Origin: Acidimicrobiia bacterium
GTDB taxonomy: Bacteria; Actinomycetota; Acidimicrobiia; Spongiisociales; ZC4RG35
DNA length: 6,476 nucleotides
Direction of reading: 5' to 3'
Assembly (NCBI GenBank): GCA_003230435.1
Contig: QIDW01000025.1
Location: 1 to 6,476 of the forward strand
Shown one piece after another: positions 6,471 to 6,476 of the stretch (positions are counted from its first letter, which is position 1; every line of letters begins with the position of its first letter). Below the pieces are notes generated by a model. The model saw nothing but the letters and a program-made list of their open reading frames with translations. It was not told where the DNA came from and made no database searches. The translations under genes were made by a program, and so were the position numbers.

Positions 6471-6476
6471 GGAATC

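Overview
The window is a single, almost gap-free run of seven genes, all on the minus strand, so it reads from right to left: tsf, pyrH, frr, cdsA, dxr, rseP/rip1, ispG. Every gene is intact except ispG, whose 3' end runs off the left edge. No stretch longer than about 60 bases lacks a gene. I see no RNA gene, mobile element, CRISPR array or convincing terminator.

The right part is the translation and nucleotide section: EF-Ts (5859-6470), UMP kinase (5134-5850) and ribosome recycling factor (4569-5120). It continues into envelope lipid and isoprenoid genes: CDP-diacylglycerol synthase (3392-4567), DXP reductoisomerase (2253-3395), a site-2 intramembrane protease (1140-2222) and HMBPP synthase (1-1079). 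PyrH supplies UDP and thus UTP and CTP, CdsA uses CTP to activate phosphatidic acid, and Dxr and IspG are two steps of the MEP isoprenoid pathway. The protease between them belongs to a family that releases envelope-stress regulators. Spacing is tight: 8 bases between tsf and pyrH, 13 between pyrH and frr, 1 between frr and cdsA with the start preferred here, a 4-base overlap between cdsA and dxr, then 30 and 60 bases. A single transcript through most of the block is likely.

The organism is a bacterium with moderately high GC, probably an actinobacterium. The order dxr, single-PDZ S2P protease, ispG is the one known from Mycobacterium tuberculosis (Rv2870c-Rv2868c), and the uppS gene that sits between frr and cdsA in many proteobacteria is absent. 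The short EF-Ts (203 residues) and the long acidic N-terminus of CdsA differ from mycobacteria and may point to a deeper branch such as the Acidimicrobiia; this placement is a guess.

This is a well-known housekeeping neighbourhood, and I found no undescribed system. The points most worth checking are an identical promoter-like hexamer (TACCGT) exactly six bases before the starts of both rseP and ispG, the two genes that follow real gaps and lack a Shine-Dalgarno sequence, which suggests leaderless internal transcripts; and the roughly 130-residue acidic N-terminal extension of CdsA.
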